From Ignavibacteriaceae bacterium (lineage in GTDB: Bacteria > Bacteroidota > Ignavibacteria > Ignavibacteriales > Ignavibacteriaceae): a stretch of 64,000 nt of DNA. How positions within the stretch are numbered: position 1 is the first letter of the stretch; every line of letters starts with the position of its first letter. A model generated the notes under the pieces. The model searched no databases. It saw only the letters and a list, made by a program, of their open reading frames with translations, and had not been told where the DNA came from. This document shows, one piece after another, positions 24,104-31,022 of the stretch. The DNA lies in contig JABWCL010000003.1 in the NCBI GenBank assembly GCA_013360295.1, positions 62,001 to 126,000 on the forward strand, given 5' to 3'. The position numbers and the translations under genes are program-made.

Positions 24104-25006
24104 ATGCAAGAAATTATGCGAGAGATGATCGAGAATATGATGCAGGGAGTAATACGGCAGGCGGGGATTCTTCTGGCGGATTTCGTGGAGCGTTATTTAA
24201 GGCTTGAGGGACCGGAGCACAGTGAAAGTTATAATGCTTCGATTAAATATTGCCTGGATAAACTTATTGAGTACTGTGGTAAAGGAGCGCTGCTCAGTTC
24301 TATTAATATGGTGACGGCAAAGGAAGTCCTTGCTATGCTCTCGAAGGGCGCACCGCTGGGGATAAATGTATACCTGAGGAACTATAAGTCTGTTTTTAAT
24401 ACCGCTAAGAAATGGGGATATATCAGTGAAAATCCATTCCAAGGAATTAAACTTAAAAAGAGGCAGAAGATGAGACCGGAGTTTCTGACAGAGGATGAGG
24501 TAAGGATTGTGGCGAAGTATCTGACATGGAATTTCGCGGACATTGTGTGGACGGCTTACTATACGGGGATGAGGGCAAATGAGATATTGAGCCTGCGGAG
24601 AGAGGATATAATGGATAGCGAAAGAATGATAAGGGTCGGGAGTAAGGACTTTGAAACAAAAGCACGGAAGGTTCGGCTCGTTCCTGTTCATTACGCTCTA
24701 TGGCCGATAATTGAGAGGAATATCCGCGGGAAGAATAAGGGTGATTTCGTTTTCGGGAAGAGGAAGCATGCGAAGTATACGGTGGATTGTGTGTCGAAAA
24801 AATTTAAGAAGGCGTGCAGAGAAGCGGGGCTGAGTGAGGAGATTCATTTTCACAGTTTACGCCACTCATTCGGAACTAACGCGATAGCTAAGGGGGCACC
24901 GATAACGGCGGTGCGGGATATTATGGGGCACTCGTCTATTCAGGTGACGCAGATTTACGCTCATACGGATGAGAGGATGTTGAGGGAGGCGATTGAAAAA
25001 TTATGA
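24104..25006 (+). CDS. tyrosine recombinase, second of the element
   Basis: 300 residues from the ATG at 24104, with AGGAG 5 nt upstream; a TTG at 24071 is less likely. The SAM-like core-binding domain spans about 25-125 (LLADFVERYLRLEGPEHSESYNASIKYCLDKLIEYC). The catalytic domain has Arg in YTGMRANEILSLRREDI, HSLRHSFGTNAIAKG (His-x-x-Arg), MGHSSIQVTQIYAHT (His and the Tyr nucleophile). It lacks the arm-binding N-terminal domain that the integrase at attR has. It may resolve multimers, act on other sites, or be left over from another element. Confidence 0.88.
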   Translation: MQEIMREMIENMMQGVIRQAGILLADFVERYLRLEGPEHSESYNASIKYCLDKLIEYCGKGALLSSINMVTAKEVLAMLSKGAPLGINVYLRNYKSVFNTAKKWGYISENPFQGIKLKKRQKMRPEFLTEDEVRIVAKYLTWNFADIVWTAYYTGMRANEILSLRREDIMDSERMIRVGSKDFETKARKVRLVPVHYALWPIIERNIRGKNKGDFVFGKRKHAKYTVDCVSKKFKKACREAGLSEEIHFHSLRHSFGTNAIAKGAPITAVRDIMGHSSIQVTQIYAHTDERMLREAIEKL

Positions 25007-25349
25007 TTTAAGAATTACGCTTCGATACGCCCCGATTTTGGATTGATAAAATTCAAAGGGATCGGGACTACTCAGCGACCGGCTTCGATATTCCCGACTT
25101 TAGTTGATGAAGAGGTCGGGGTACTCAGCGATCAGAGTTAAGAGTTAATTTTTTAGAAAGGAAAATGTTATGAATTGGTTTAGGGATGGACCTTAAGAAT
25201 TAATCCCATGGGACGGGACAGGAAATTAAGAATTAATGACCTGATGTGAAATGAAGGAGGGGCATAAAAAGAGACGCCCGGCAGCAAGGCAATGCGTACC
25301 AGGCGTCAAGTAGTTAACATATCTAAAAACAAATTTAGGAAGTAATACT
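25007..25349. other. repeat-rich gap before the primase module
   Basis: 343 bp. It has two copies of the CTTCGATA element (25019-25080 and 25082-25132), an AATTAAG repeat (25192-25237) and a hairpin GACGCCCGG / CCAGGCGTC (25273-25308) that precedes a 46-residue reading frame. No larger gene. Confidence 0.55.
25019..25132 (+). repeat. two tandem copies of the CTTCGATA palindromic element
   Basis: Copy A runs from GCTTCGATACGCCCCGA to GATCGGGACTACTCAGCGACC. Copy B runs from GCTTCGATATTCCCGAC to GTCGGGGTACTCAGCGATC. Each forms a hairpin through its GC-rich arms. Copy B is about 88% identical to the segment inside the terminase gene at 12188. Confidence 0.75.
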
Positions 25350-25490
25350 ATGAAAAGCAATAGTATTGTTCATGGAAACTTTATAAAGAAGTGCAGGATA
25401 AATGAAGCCCCTTCAAGGGTGGCGAAAAAGCAGGCTATGCAGAGATGCATTAACGTAAAGACTATATTAAAATTTATTAGGAAAGGATAA
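25350..25490 (+). CDS. 46-residue basic peptide upstream of the primase
   Basis: Reads MKSNSIVHGNFIKKCR then a Lys/Arg-rich helix and ends KFIRKG, stop at 25488-25490. TAGGA lies 8 nt before the ATG, and its own last codons (AGGAAAGGATAA) supply the ribosome binding site for the primase ATG at 25495, so the two appear translationally coupled. A GACGCC hairpin precedes it. It may be a leader peptide or a small regulator. No family is known to me. Confidence 0.45.
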   Translation: MKSNSIVHGNFIKKCRINEAPSRVAKKQAMQRCINVKTILKFIRKG

Positions 25491-25494
25491 AAAT

Positions 25495-27840
25495 ATGTTA
25501 GAGAAAATAAAAGAGTATGACGGGGAAAAATCCGGTAATGATGTGAAGATAATTAAGGTGAATGCAGTCAACGCGGCGAAATTGTACGGACTAAGCTGCA
25601 TGCCTGTGGAGGGGAAAAGACCGCTGTATACCTGGGAGAAGTACCAGGAGAATGGTATATCGGTTGAGGAACTGAGTGGGATGGACTTTGGATGCGCCAC
25701 GGGGTTCGCGGCGCTGATGGGTCCGGGAGAGGTCGCGAGTATTGACTTCGACAAGCTCGAAGACTGGAAGGAAATTGAGAGAGCGTTGGCGTTAATGAAG
25801 CTACCGCCTGATTACAGGTGGGTTGTTAAAAGCGGGTCGGGGAAGGGCGCGCATATTTATTTCAAATTTGCCGACGGTGAAATGCTTCATAAGCGATTCG
25901 GAAAGAAGGCAGTCTATAAGTTCAAGGCACAGCCCAAAGCCGGGTTTGAGCATCTGGAAGTAAGGATTAGCCGGTGTTATAATGTGTTCCCCTCTTCCCT
26001 GCACCCCAGCGGAGGGAAATATGAATTCGCGGGAGCAGAACCAATTGAGGCGCCGGAGTATCTTAATTACAGCGATCTGATGGAATACCTGACGGAAGCC
26101 TGCGAATTGCCAGAGACACCTAAGCCGGTGAATACTGAAAAGAAACTACAGATTAAAACAACGATAGCTGACCTGGAGGATGCATTAATACATATTGCCG
26201 GGAATCTGGAGTCTTACGATGAATGGATCAGGGTGGGGTTTGGACTTTGTCCGCTGGAGGAAGTAGGGGAAAATTTATTCGTGAATTTCAGCAAAGCGAA
26301 TACAAAATATGATGATACTGAGGAAGCGATAAGAAAAAAATTCAGGGATTTAAAGAAGGATTATGACGGGAGAATTACTGCCGGAACAATCTTTCATATC
26401 GCTGAACAGTACGGGTGGAAAAGAAAAGTTCAGCCATACTGGAGGATTGACGAGAAGAGCAGAATCCATATCATACTGCCGAGGATAAAAAAAATACTTG
26501 AAGAACAGGGTTTCTGCATGTACCGAGTGGATAAGACTTATTTACTTGTGAGGGTTGTGGATAATGTAGTCTATGAAGTAACACCACACGAAGTGAAGGA
26601 TTTTATCCAAAAGTACACTGACGAGATACCGATTGAATACTTCGAGGGGACAAGCGTAGAGACCGTTGAAGATCTGCTGATGAAAAAAGCAGGGCAGATT
26701 TTCTCTGATGGTTTCTATGAATTTCTGGAAGCCAAACCATTAAAGTTCGCAGAGGACGGCGACGATTACGGATATTTCTTTTTCAAGAATTGTTTCGTGA
26801 AAGTCACGAAGAAGGGTTATGAGCAGAAGGAATATAATGAACTGGACGGGTGCATCTGGGCGAGCCAGAAACTGGAGAGGGATTTCGACAGGACATTCAA
26901 GCGGACTGTTATGGCTGAGTTCTTCTACAACACGCAGGGGCAGGATATGGCAAGGCATAACGCAATGCGCAGCGTGATTGGGTTTCTGCTGCACAGAAAG
27001 AAAAAAGCCGGTGACGAGAAGGCGGTAATATTCATTGATGAGAAAATAAGCGACGGACAGTATGGCAGAAGCGGAAAGGGAATAACTTTCAAGGCTATAG
27101 GCAAGCTGAGGAATGTCGTAGAGATAGACGGAAGAAACTTTAAGTTCGGAAAGAGCTTCGCATTCCAGCGGGTGAATCCTGATACTGAAGTCATTGCATT
27201 TGATGACGCGGAGAAGGGTTTCGAATTCGACAAGTTATTTTCCGTACTCACTGATGGTATAATGGTGGAAAAGAAAAATCAGAAGGAAATGTATCTGGAG
27301 TACGAGAGAGCGCCCAAGGTAGTGATAACCACAAATTTCACTATTAAGGGGATAGATGACTCTACCCTGGACAGGCAAATTATAATTGAATTCACGGACC
27401 ACTATAACAGAAAGCATAAGCCTCACCACGAATTCGGGAAGTTATTCTTCACGCAGTGGAATAGTGAGGAGTGGAACGCGTTTGACTGTTATATGATTGA
27501 CTGTCTGAGGATGTATCTTGAGAACGGATTGCAAAGTTATCAACCTATAAATCTAAATAAAAAGCTGCTGGTTGAGTCAACGTGTGAATACTTCCCCGCT
27601 TTCGTTGAGGAGAATGTAGTCGTGGGCGTGGAATACAATAAGTTCGATTTGCATATGCAGTTTAAGGATGAAAACCCTGACTATAAAGAGCAAAAGCAGG
27701 CCGGGTTTACGAGGTGGCTTAAGACGTACGCGAAGCTGAATGATTTGAGGGTAATTGAGACGCACTCAGGGAAGGAAAAGAAGTTCAGGTTCGTGCCGAT
27801 AGATGAGGAGGGTAAACAGGCGATAAATCCGGCGGCGTAG
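25495..27840 (+). CDS. primase-polymerase fused to SF3 helicase (Pri-Rep type)
   Basis: 781 residues. The N-terminal archaeo-eukaryotic primase-like domain shows VASIDFDKLEDW (catalytic acids), VVKSGSGKGAHIYFKF and EHLEVRISRCYNVFPSSLHPSGG at about residues 75-180. A PriCT-like helical segment follows at about 220-305 (LEDALIHIAGNLESYDEWIRVGFGL). The C-terminal SF3/D5-type ATPase has a Walker A GQYGRSGKG at about 520, Walker B EVIAFDDAEKG, and sensor VVITTNFTIKGIDD. This would start and unwind replication of the excised element. Fused primase-helicases of this kind are typical of phage satellites and plasmids. A terminator hairpin lies 80 bp downstream. Confidence 0.85.
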   Translation: MLEKIKEYDGEKSGNDVKIIKVNAVNAAKLYGLSCMPVEGKRPLYTWEKYQENGISVEELSGMDFGCATGFAALMGPGEVASIDFDKLEDWKEIERALALMKLPPDYRWVVKSGSGKGAHIYFKFADGEMLHKRFGKKAVYKFKAQPKAGFEHLEVRISRCYNVFPSSLHPSGGKYEFAGAEPIEAPEYLNYSDLMEYLTEACELPETPKPVNTEKKLQIKTTIADLEDALIHIAGNLESYDEWIRVGFGLCPLEEVGENLFVNFSKANTKYDDTEEAIRKKFRDLKKDYDGRITAGTIFHIAEQYGWKRKVQPYWRIDEKSRIHIILPRIKKILEEQGFCMYRVDKTYLLVRVVDNVVYEVTPHEVKDFIQKYTDEIPIEYFEGTSVETVEDLLMKKAGQIFSDGFYEFLEAKPLKFAEDGDDYGYFFFKNCFVKVTKKGYEQKEYNELDGCIWASQKLERDFDRTFKRTVMAEFFYNTQGQDMARHNAMRSVIGFLLHRKKKAGDEKAVIFIDEKISDGQYGRSGKGITFKAIGKLRNVVEIDGRNFKFGKSFAFQRVNPDTEVIAFDDAEKGFEFDKLFSVLTDGIMVEKKNQKEMYLEYERAPKVVITTNFTIKGIDDSTLDRQIIIEFTDHYNRKHKPHHEFGKLFFTQWNSEEWNAFDCYMIDCLRMYLENGLQSYQPINLNKKLLVESTCEYFPAFVEENVVVGVEYNKFDLHMQFKDENPDYKEQKQAGFTRWLKTYAKLNDLRVIETHSGKEKKFRFVPIDEEGKQAINPAA

Positions 27841-27920
27841 TTGGACGGATGGACGGAAAAAAGTGATAATACCGGGCGGACTAGAAAGATAGGGGAAGTA
27901 ACGACCAAGTGAATGGTAAC

Positions 27921-27955
27921 GGGGGGAGGTGATGAGCCTCCTCCCTTTTTTATTT
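27921..27955 (+). terminator. terminator after the primase gene
   Basis: GGGAGG and CCTCC form a GC-rich stem around TGATGAG, followed by CTCCCTTTTTTATTTT. Classic rho-independent form in the plus direction. Confidence 0.75.
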
Positions 27956-27961
27956 TATGGC

Positions 27962-28001
27962 GGGTGGGTGGGTGGGAGCCATTGCAGCCTGCTCTCCCAC
28001 C
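27962..28001 (+). other. G-quadruplex motif overlapping a hairpin
   Basis: GGGTGGGTGGGTGGG (27962-27976) is the shortest-loop parallel quadruplex sequence. Its last part GGTGGGAG (27971-27978) can instead pair with CTCCCACC (27994-28001). The two folds exclude each other. It lies between the convergent primase and integrase genes. Confidence 0.6.
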
Positions 28002-28064
28002 GGTGGAAGTGATACCCCAGGACTGAGGTAATCCCGGGGAACCACGTGAGAAAATATTTCAAGT

Positions 28065-29138
28065 TTAAAGTAAATTTACGGCATCGGTTAAATTGGAGTG
28101 CTGGAGGTGGCTGTATATCTGGGTGGTTTTCAGGTCTTCGTGTCCGAGTAGTTCTTTTACTACGTATAGCTGGACTCCCTTCTGTACTAAGTTGCTGGCG
28201 AAGCTGTGGCGGAGTGTGTGGAAGTGGATGGATTCGTTCATTCCGGCAGCGCGGAGGGCTTTCTTAAATTGTTTGCTGATGTTTTCGGTGCGAAGCTGGA
28301 GGGCGTGCTTATCGCTGAAGATAAAAGCTTCCGGGGATTTTTCCCTGCCGCCTGCTATGATGTGCTGCAGCCGCGCGGAGATGGGGATTATGCGCTCTTT
28401 CTTTGATTTGCTGGTGAAACCGTTGGCACACTTTACGGTGATGGTGTTCTGGTGGAAGTTGACCCAGGACCAGCGGGCATTTACTATTTCGCCGGCACGC
28501 ATACCAGTGTAAAAGGCGAAGGTGAACACATCGCGGAAGATGGGGCTGGCGGTCTTTTCGAGGATTGCTTCCAGTTGGTCGATGGTTAAAAATGTGGGAT
28601 GGGATGAAGCGATTTTCGGAAGCTTAACCTTCTTAAATGGATTAACTGGAATATACTCCCAGTTAAGGGCTACGTTAAAGGCGGCTTTTAGTGTGCGATA
28701 GTATAACGCTGCTCCCCTGTTGGTGCGGCTGAAGGTCTGAATAATAAACTGTTCGGCGATGCGGTGGCTGATCTCTGCCAGGGTGATTTCTCCCGTGAAT
28801 GCGCGGAATTGCTTAAATGATAAGCTGACGGATCGGAGATAATGGGCGGACTTGGAGTGGCTGAGGTGGGAAAGGTATTCCTGCTGGAAGTCGGAGAGGC
28901 TTTTTCCGGTGGTGGTTGGTGCCGGTGCGATCGTGACGGTGGGCGGTGTAATCTGGGACACTGCTGGGACAATGTGAGAGGGCGCGGGCTGGTGCATTTC
29001 TTCCGGAGGAATGAAAGTTTTTAGGAAGAGTTCAGCCTCTTCACGGGTTGACTTTTTGGTGCTGACTTTTTTGCGTTTACCATCTACAAAATAAATGAGA
29101 TGGAAGTATTTGGAGCCGGGAGCTTCTGCAACGTACAT
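28065..29138 (-). CDS. tyrosine integrase next to attR
   Basis: 357 residues from the ATG at 29138; an upstream TTG at 29186 would run through the GGGACA direct repeats. The N-terminal part (MYVAEAPGSKYFHLIYFVDGKRKKVSTKKSTREEAELFL) is an arm-type DNA-binding domain. A Pro/Thr/Val linker at about 54-75 is encoded by a GGGACA tract. Then come the core-binding domain and the catalytic domain with YTGMRAGEIVNARW, a Lys in KSKKERIIPIS, HTLRHSFASNLVQKG, GHEDLKTTQIYSH (Arg-Lys-His-Arg-His-Tyr). The gene is transcribed away from the tRNA, 138 bp from attR, the usual place for the element's own integrase. Confidence 0.92.
   Translation of the reverse strand: MYVAEAPGSKYFHLIYFVDGKRKKVSTKKSTREEAELFLKTFIPPEEMHQPAPSHIVPAVSQITPPTVTIAPAPTTTGKSLSDFQQEYLSHLSHSKSAHYLRSVSLSFKQFRAFTGEITLAEISHRIAEQFIIQTFSRTNRGAALYYRTLKAAFNVALNWEYIPVNPFKKVKLPKIASSHPTFLTIDQLEAILEKTASPIFRDVFTFAFYTGMRAGEIVNARWSWVNFHQNTITVKCANGFTSKSKKERIIPISARLQHIIAGGREKSPEAFIFSDKHALQLRTENISKQFKKALRAAGMNESIHFHTLRHSFASNLVQKGVQLYVVKELLGHEDLKTTQIYSHLQHSNLTDAVNLL
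28928..28976 (+). repeat. GGGACA run inside the integrase gene
   Basis: GTGACGGTGGGCGGTG, then TCTGGGACACTGCTGGGACAATG on the plus strand, antisense to the gene. It encodes the Pro/Thr/Val linker between the arm-binding and core-binding domains. Confidence 0.7.
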
Positions 29139-29175
29139 TTTTTTTTCTGTGATGCGGGAGTGCCTTTTTTGACCA

Positions 29176-29207
29176 GACTGGGACAAAACTGGGACAAAAC
29201 TGGGACA
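29176..29207 (+). promoter_or_regulatory. candidate integrase arm-type sites, right end
   Basis: Three copies of (A/G)ACTGGGACA at 29176, 29187 and 29198, exactly 11 bp apart, 69 bp inside attR and just upstream of the integrase start. They match the two copies near attL. They may also let the integrase control its own promoter. Confidence 0.5.
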
Positions 29208-29240
29208 AAATCATAGGGAATTTTCAGAGGGTAAAAATGA

Positions 29241-29275
29241 AAAAACCCCGATTTCGTGACAAAATCGAGGTTTTT
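29241..29275 (+). terminator. hairpin beside attR
   Basis: AAAACCCCGATTT (29242-29254) and AAAATCGAGGTTTTT (29261-29275) form a stem around CGTGAC, followed directly by the attR repeat. The T run ends the arm, so it could stop plus-strand transcription into the tRNA. Confidence 0.5.
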
Positions 29276-29323
29276 AAGTGGGCCCTGAAGGACTTGAACC
29301 TCCGACCCGCTGATTATGAGTCA
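29276..29323 (-). repeat. attR: 48-bp direct repeat within the tRNA(CAU) gene
   Basis: Identical to 7573-7620. It is part of the intact tRNA at 29279-29352. The repeat ends inside the anticodon stem, a common crossover site for tyrosine integrases. Confidence 0.93.
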
Positions 29324-29352
29324 GCTGCTCTAACCAACTGAGCTAAGAGCCC
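29279..29352 (-). tRNA. tRNA with CAU anticodon (Met elongator or Ile2)
   Basis: Minus-strand cloverleaf: acceptor GGGCTCT / AGGGCCC (one G-U), D arm AGCTCAGTTGGTTAGAGC, anticodon stem GCTGA/TCAGC around CTCATAA, T arm GGAGG-TTCAAGT-CCTTC. CCA is not encoded. It is not an initiator tRNA, as position 1-72 is paired. Met and Ile2 cannot be told apart safely by eye. It is the integration target of the element. Confidence 0.93.
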
Positions 29353-29775
29353 ATTTTTCTAAAAATCCGAATTCTAAATATATCGCTTTATTAATAAATT
29401 ACAAAATTGCCGCCATAAACTGTTATATGTCAAAATTCCTTTTGGTGGTATGCCCCAAAAGAATGATTTCACCTGAAATGGACCTGATTGAATATACATG
29501 TCTGCTGTGAGTCGCGATACGTGGCTAAAAGCAGAGAGGACTCATGTCTCGACTTCTTCTATCCCCTTACTTGGATTGGGTGTGCTTTTCCCTAACCAAG
29601 GACTGAAAACGTTGTTCAAATTCTGAGAAAAAGTAAAGGAACCCTCATAATCAGTAGACTTAGATAATTAATTTTTATGGTCGTAAAAGAGCCCTTGTCT
29701 ACCCCTGAGGGAAGCCCTATTGCTTTTTAAATTAATTTTGGTAGTTTTTTCATTATAAAATAATTAGAGGTTCTA
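29353..29775. other. gap to the right of the element
   Basis: 423 bp from the tRNA to the VWA gene. It must hold the promoter of the tRNA (minus) and of the VWA gene (plus). I see no gene, strong hairpin or repeat. Confidence 0.4.
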
Positions 29776-30939
29776 GTGAAAAAGTTCGTTTTGTTCTTTC
29801 TATTAGCTCTATCTCTCACGTTCTGGTCCTGCGAAAAGAAGTCCTCAAACCCAACTGAAGCAACTGATTCTGATATCCCTGCAGATCCCGGAACTGCACC
29901 CCCATCTGTTAAAAATGGTCCCCTCAAACCTGCCGTGGGTGTAAAACTGGCTGACGATAGAACCAATCGGGTCCAGCTTAATATAGGGGGTTTGTTCCAC
30001 CAAGGATCACCAATTCAGTACACGACGAATAATCTTGTCATTCTGGAAGATGGAGTCGTAAAAGGTTACACTATCAGACCAATTACTTCCGTCACATTGG
30101 AAACTAACGTAGTTTTCATTATCGATGTTACCGGCTCAATGTCAGGTACTATTAGTGGAATAAAGGAAAGCATTATCGCATTTCTGAATAATCTAAAGTC
30201 AAAAGGCCTAAATGTGAAATGCGGAGCTGTTGCCTATTCGGATAATAACGACACCCGCATCCCTTATTCAACAAATGGTATTGCATCAAATACGGATCCG
30301 GGAGCATACACCGTTGTAGAATTTCACAATTTAACGGCCAATTTTGATTCCTCCAGCACCCTGTTCAGTTTTATTTCAGGTTTATATTCCAGCTACCGGG
30401 GATATGACGGTGGTGATATTCCTGAAGGTGGTTTTGACGCAATCTACTACGCCTATCAGAACTTTTCCTGGAGTCCAGGAGCTCAAAAAGTTTTTGTTGT
30501 ACTTACTGACGCACCATCGTGGGGGAAATATGCGCCTCTAGGCTCAGGAACAACAAGATCTCCGTGGAGAACCGATTCATTAGCTAATGTATTAGCAGGA
30601 AATGCTACCGTACACGTTGTTTCACCGATACCTTCCAAAATTTCAAGTAATATCTACAATGGGTCTTATGATATGCACTATCTTGCGACCCCGGGTACTT
30701 TCTCTCAATACGGAATAAATTATACTTCGGGCGGTACTGGAGGACTCTGGATAGATCTTTATAATGTGGACCTTACCGGCAGAGTTGACTTGACCACTCT
30801 GCCCATCAGCACCGTGGCTTCACAATCCGTGCGAGCAGAATACATAACAAAGACTCCTGGAAAAGGTAAGCATCTTATTAGGGTCGTTGTTGATATTGGT
30901 ACTGCAAACGGTGAAGTTACTGTTGAAGCTGACTATTAA
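29776..30939 (+). CDS. VWA-domain lipoprotein
   Basis: 387 residues from a GTG with AGAGG 5 nt upstream. The signal peptide ends in a lipobox (LSLTFWSC, Cys at about 20), so the protein should be lipid-anchored. A von Willebrand A domain spans about residues 110-310: MIDAS residues in FIIDVTGSMSG, then a Rossmann-like core with KVFVVLTDAPSWG. The final 60 residues (YITKTPGKGKHLIRVVVDIG) look like a small beta domain. The role is probably adhesion or protein interaction at the cell surface, metal-dependent through the MIDAS. It stands alone, immediately outside the element. Confidence 0.8.
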   Translation: MKKFVLFFLLALSLTFWSCEKKSSNPTEATDSDIPADPGTAPPSVKNGPLKPAVGVKLADDRTNRVQLNIGGLFHQGSPIQYTTNNLVILEDGVVKGYTIRPITSVTLETNVVFIIDVTGSMSGTISGIKESIIAFLNNLKSKGLNVKCGAVAYSDNNDTRIPYSTNGIASNTDPGAYTVVEFHNLTANFDSSSTLFSFISGLYSSYRGYDGGDIPEGGFDAIYYAYQNFSWSPGAQKVFVVLTDAPSWGKYAPLGSGTTRSPWRTDSLANVLAGNATVHVVSPIPSKISSNIYNGSYDMHYLATPGTFSQYGINYTSGGTGGLWIDLYNVDLTGRVDLTTLPISTVASQSVRAEYITKTPGKGKHLIRVVVDIGTANGEVTVEADY

Positions 30940-30966
30940 ATAGAAGCACTTTTCTAATACCATGAC

Positions 30967-30991
30967 GGAGGCGGCATTAACTGCTGCCTCC
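30967..30991 (+). terminator. hairpin between convergent genes
   Basis: GGAGGCGGCA pairs with TGCTGCCTCC (one G-U) around TTAAC, between the VWA gene and the TonB receptor gene. No T run follows in plus; a bidirectional stop is likely from its position. Confidence 0.5.
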
Positions 30992-31022
30992 TGGATTGGG
31001 AACAGTGAATATATCGATCACC

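Larger units (their letters stand above)
7573..29323. mobile_element. 21.75-kb integrated element, candidate tailless capsid-forming phage satellite
   Basis: The boundaries are a perfect 48-bp direct repeat (7573-7620 and 29276-29323) made of the 3' part of a CAU-anticodon tRNA. An integrase gene points away from the intact tRNA at the right end. Gene content seen: integrase, second tyrosine recombinase, primase-polymerase/SF3 helicase, small and large terminase, portal, protease/scaffold, major capsid, gp36-like connector, and a cargo zone with a TPR protein, a TAC-like operon and a restriction-modification enzyme. No tail, lysis or holin gene is recognisable. Known capsid-forming PICIs in other phyla have just this division: own heads and packaging, tails taken from a helper. 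That this element works in the same way is inference; a decayed prophage is the alternative. Confidence 0.8.
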
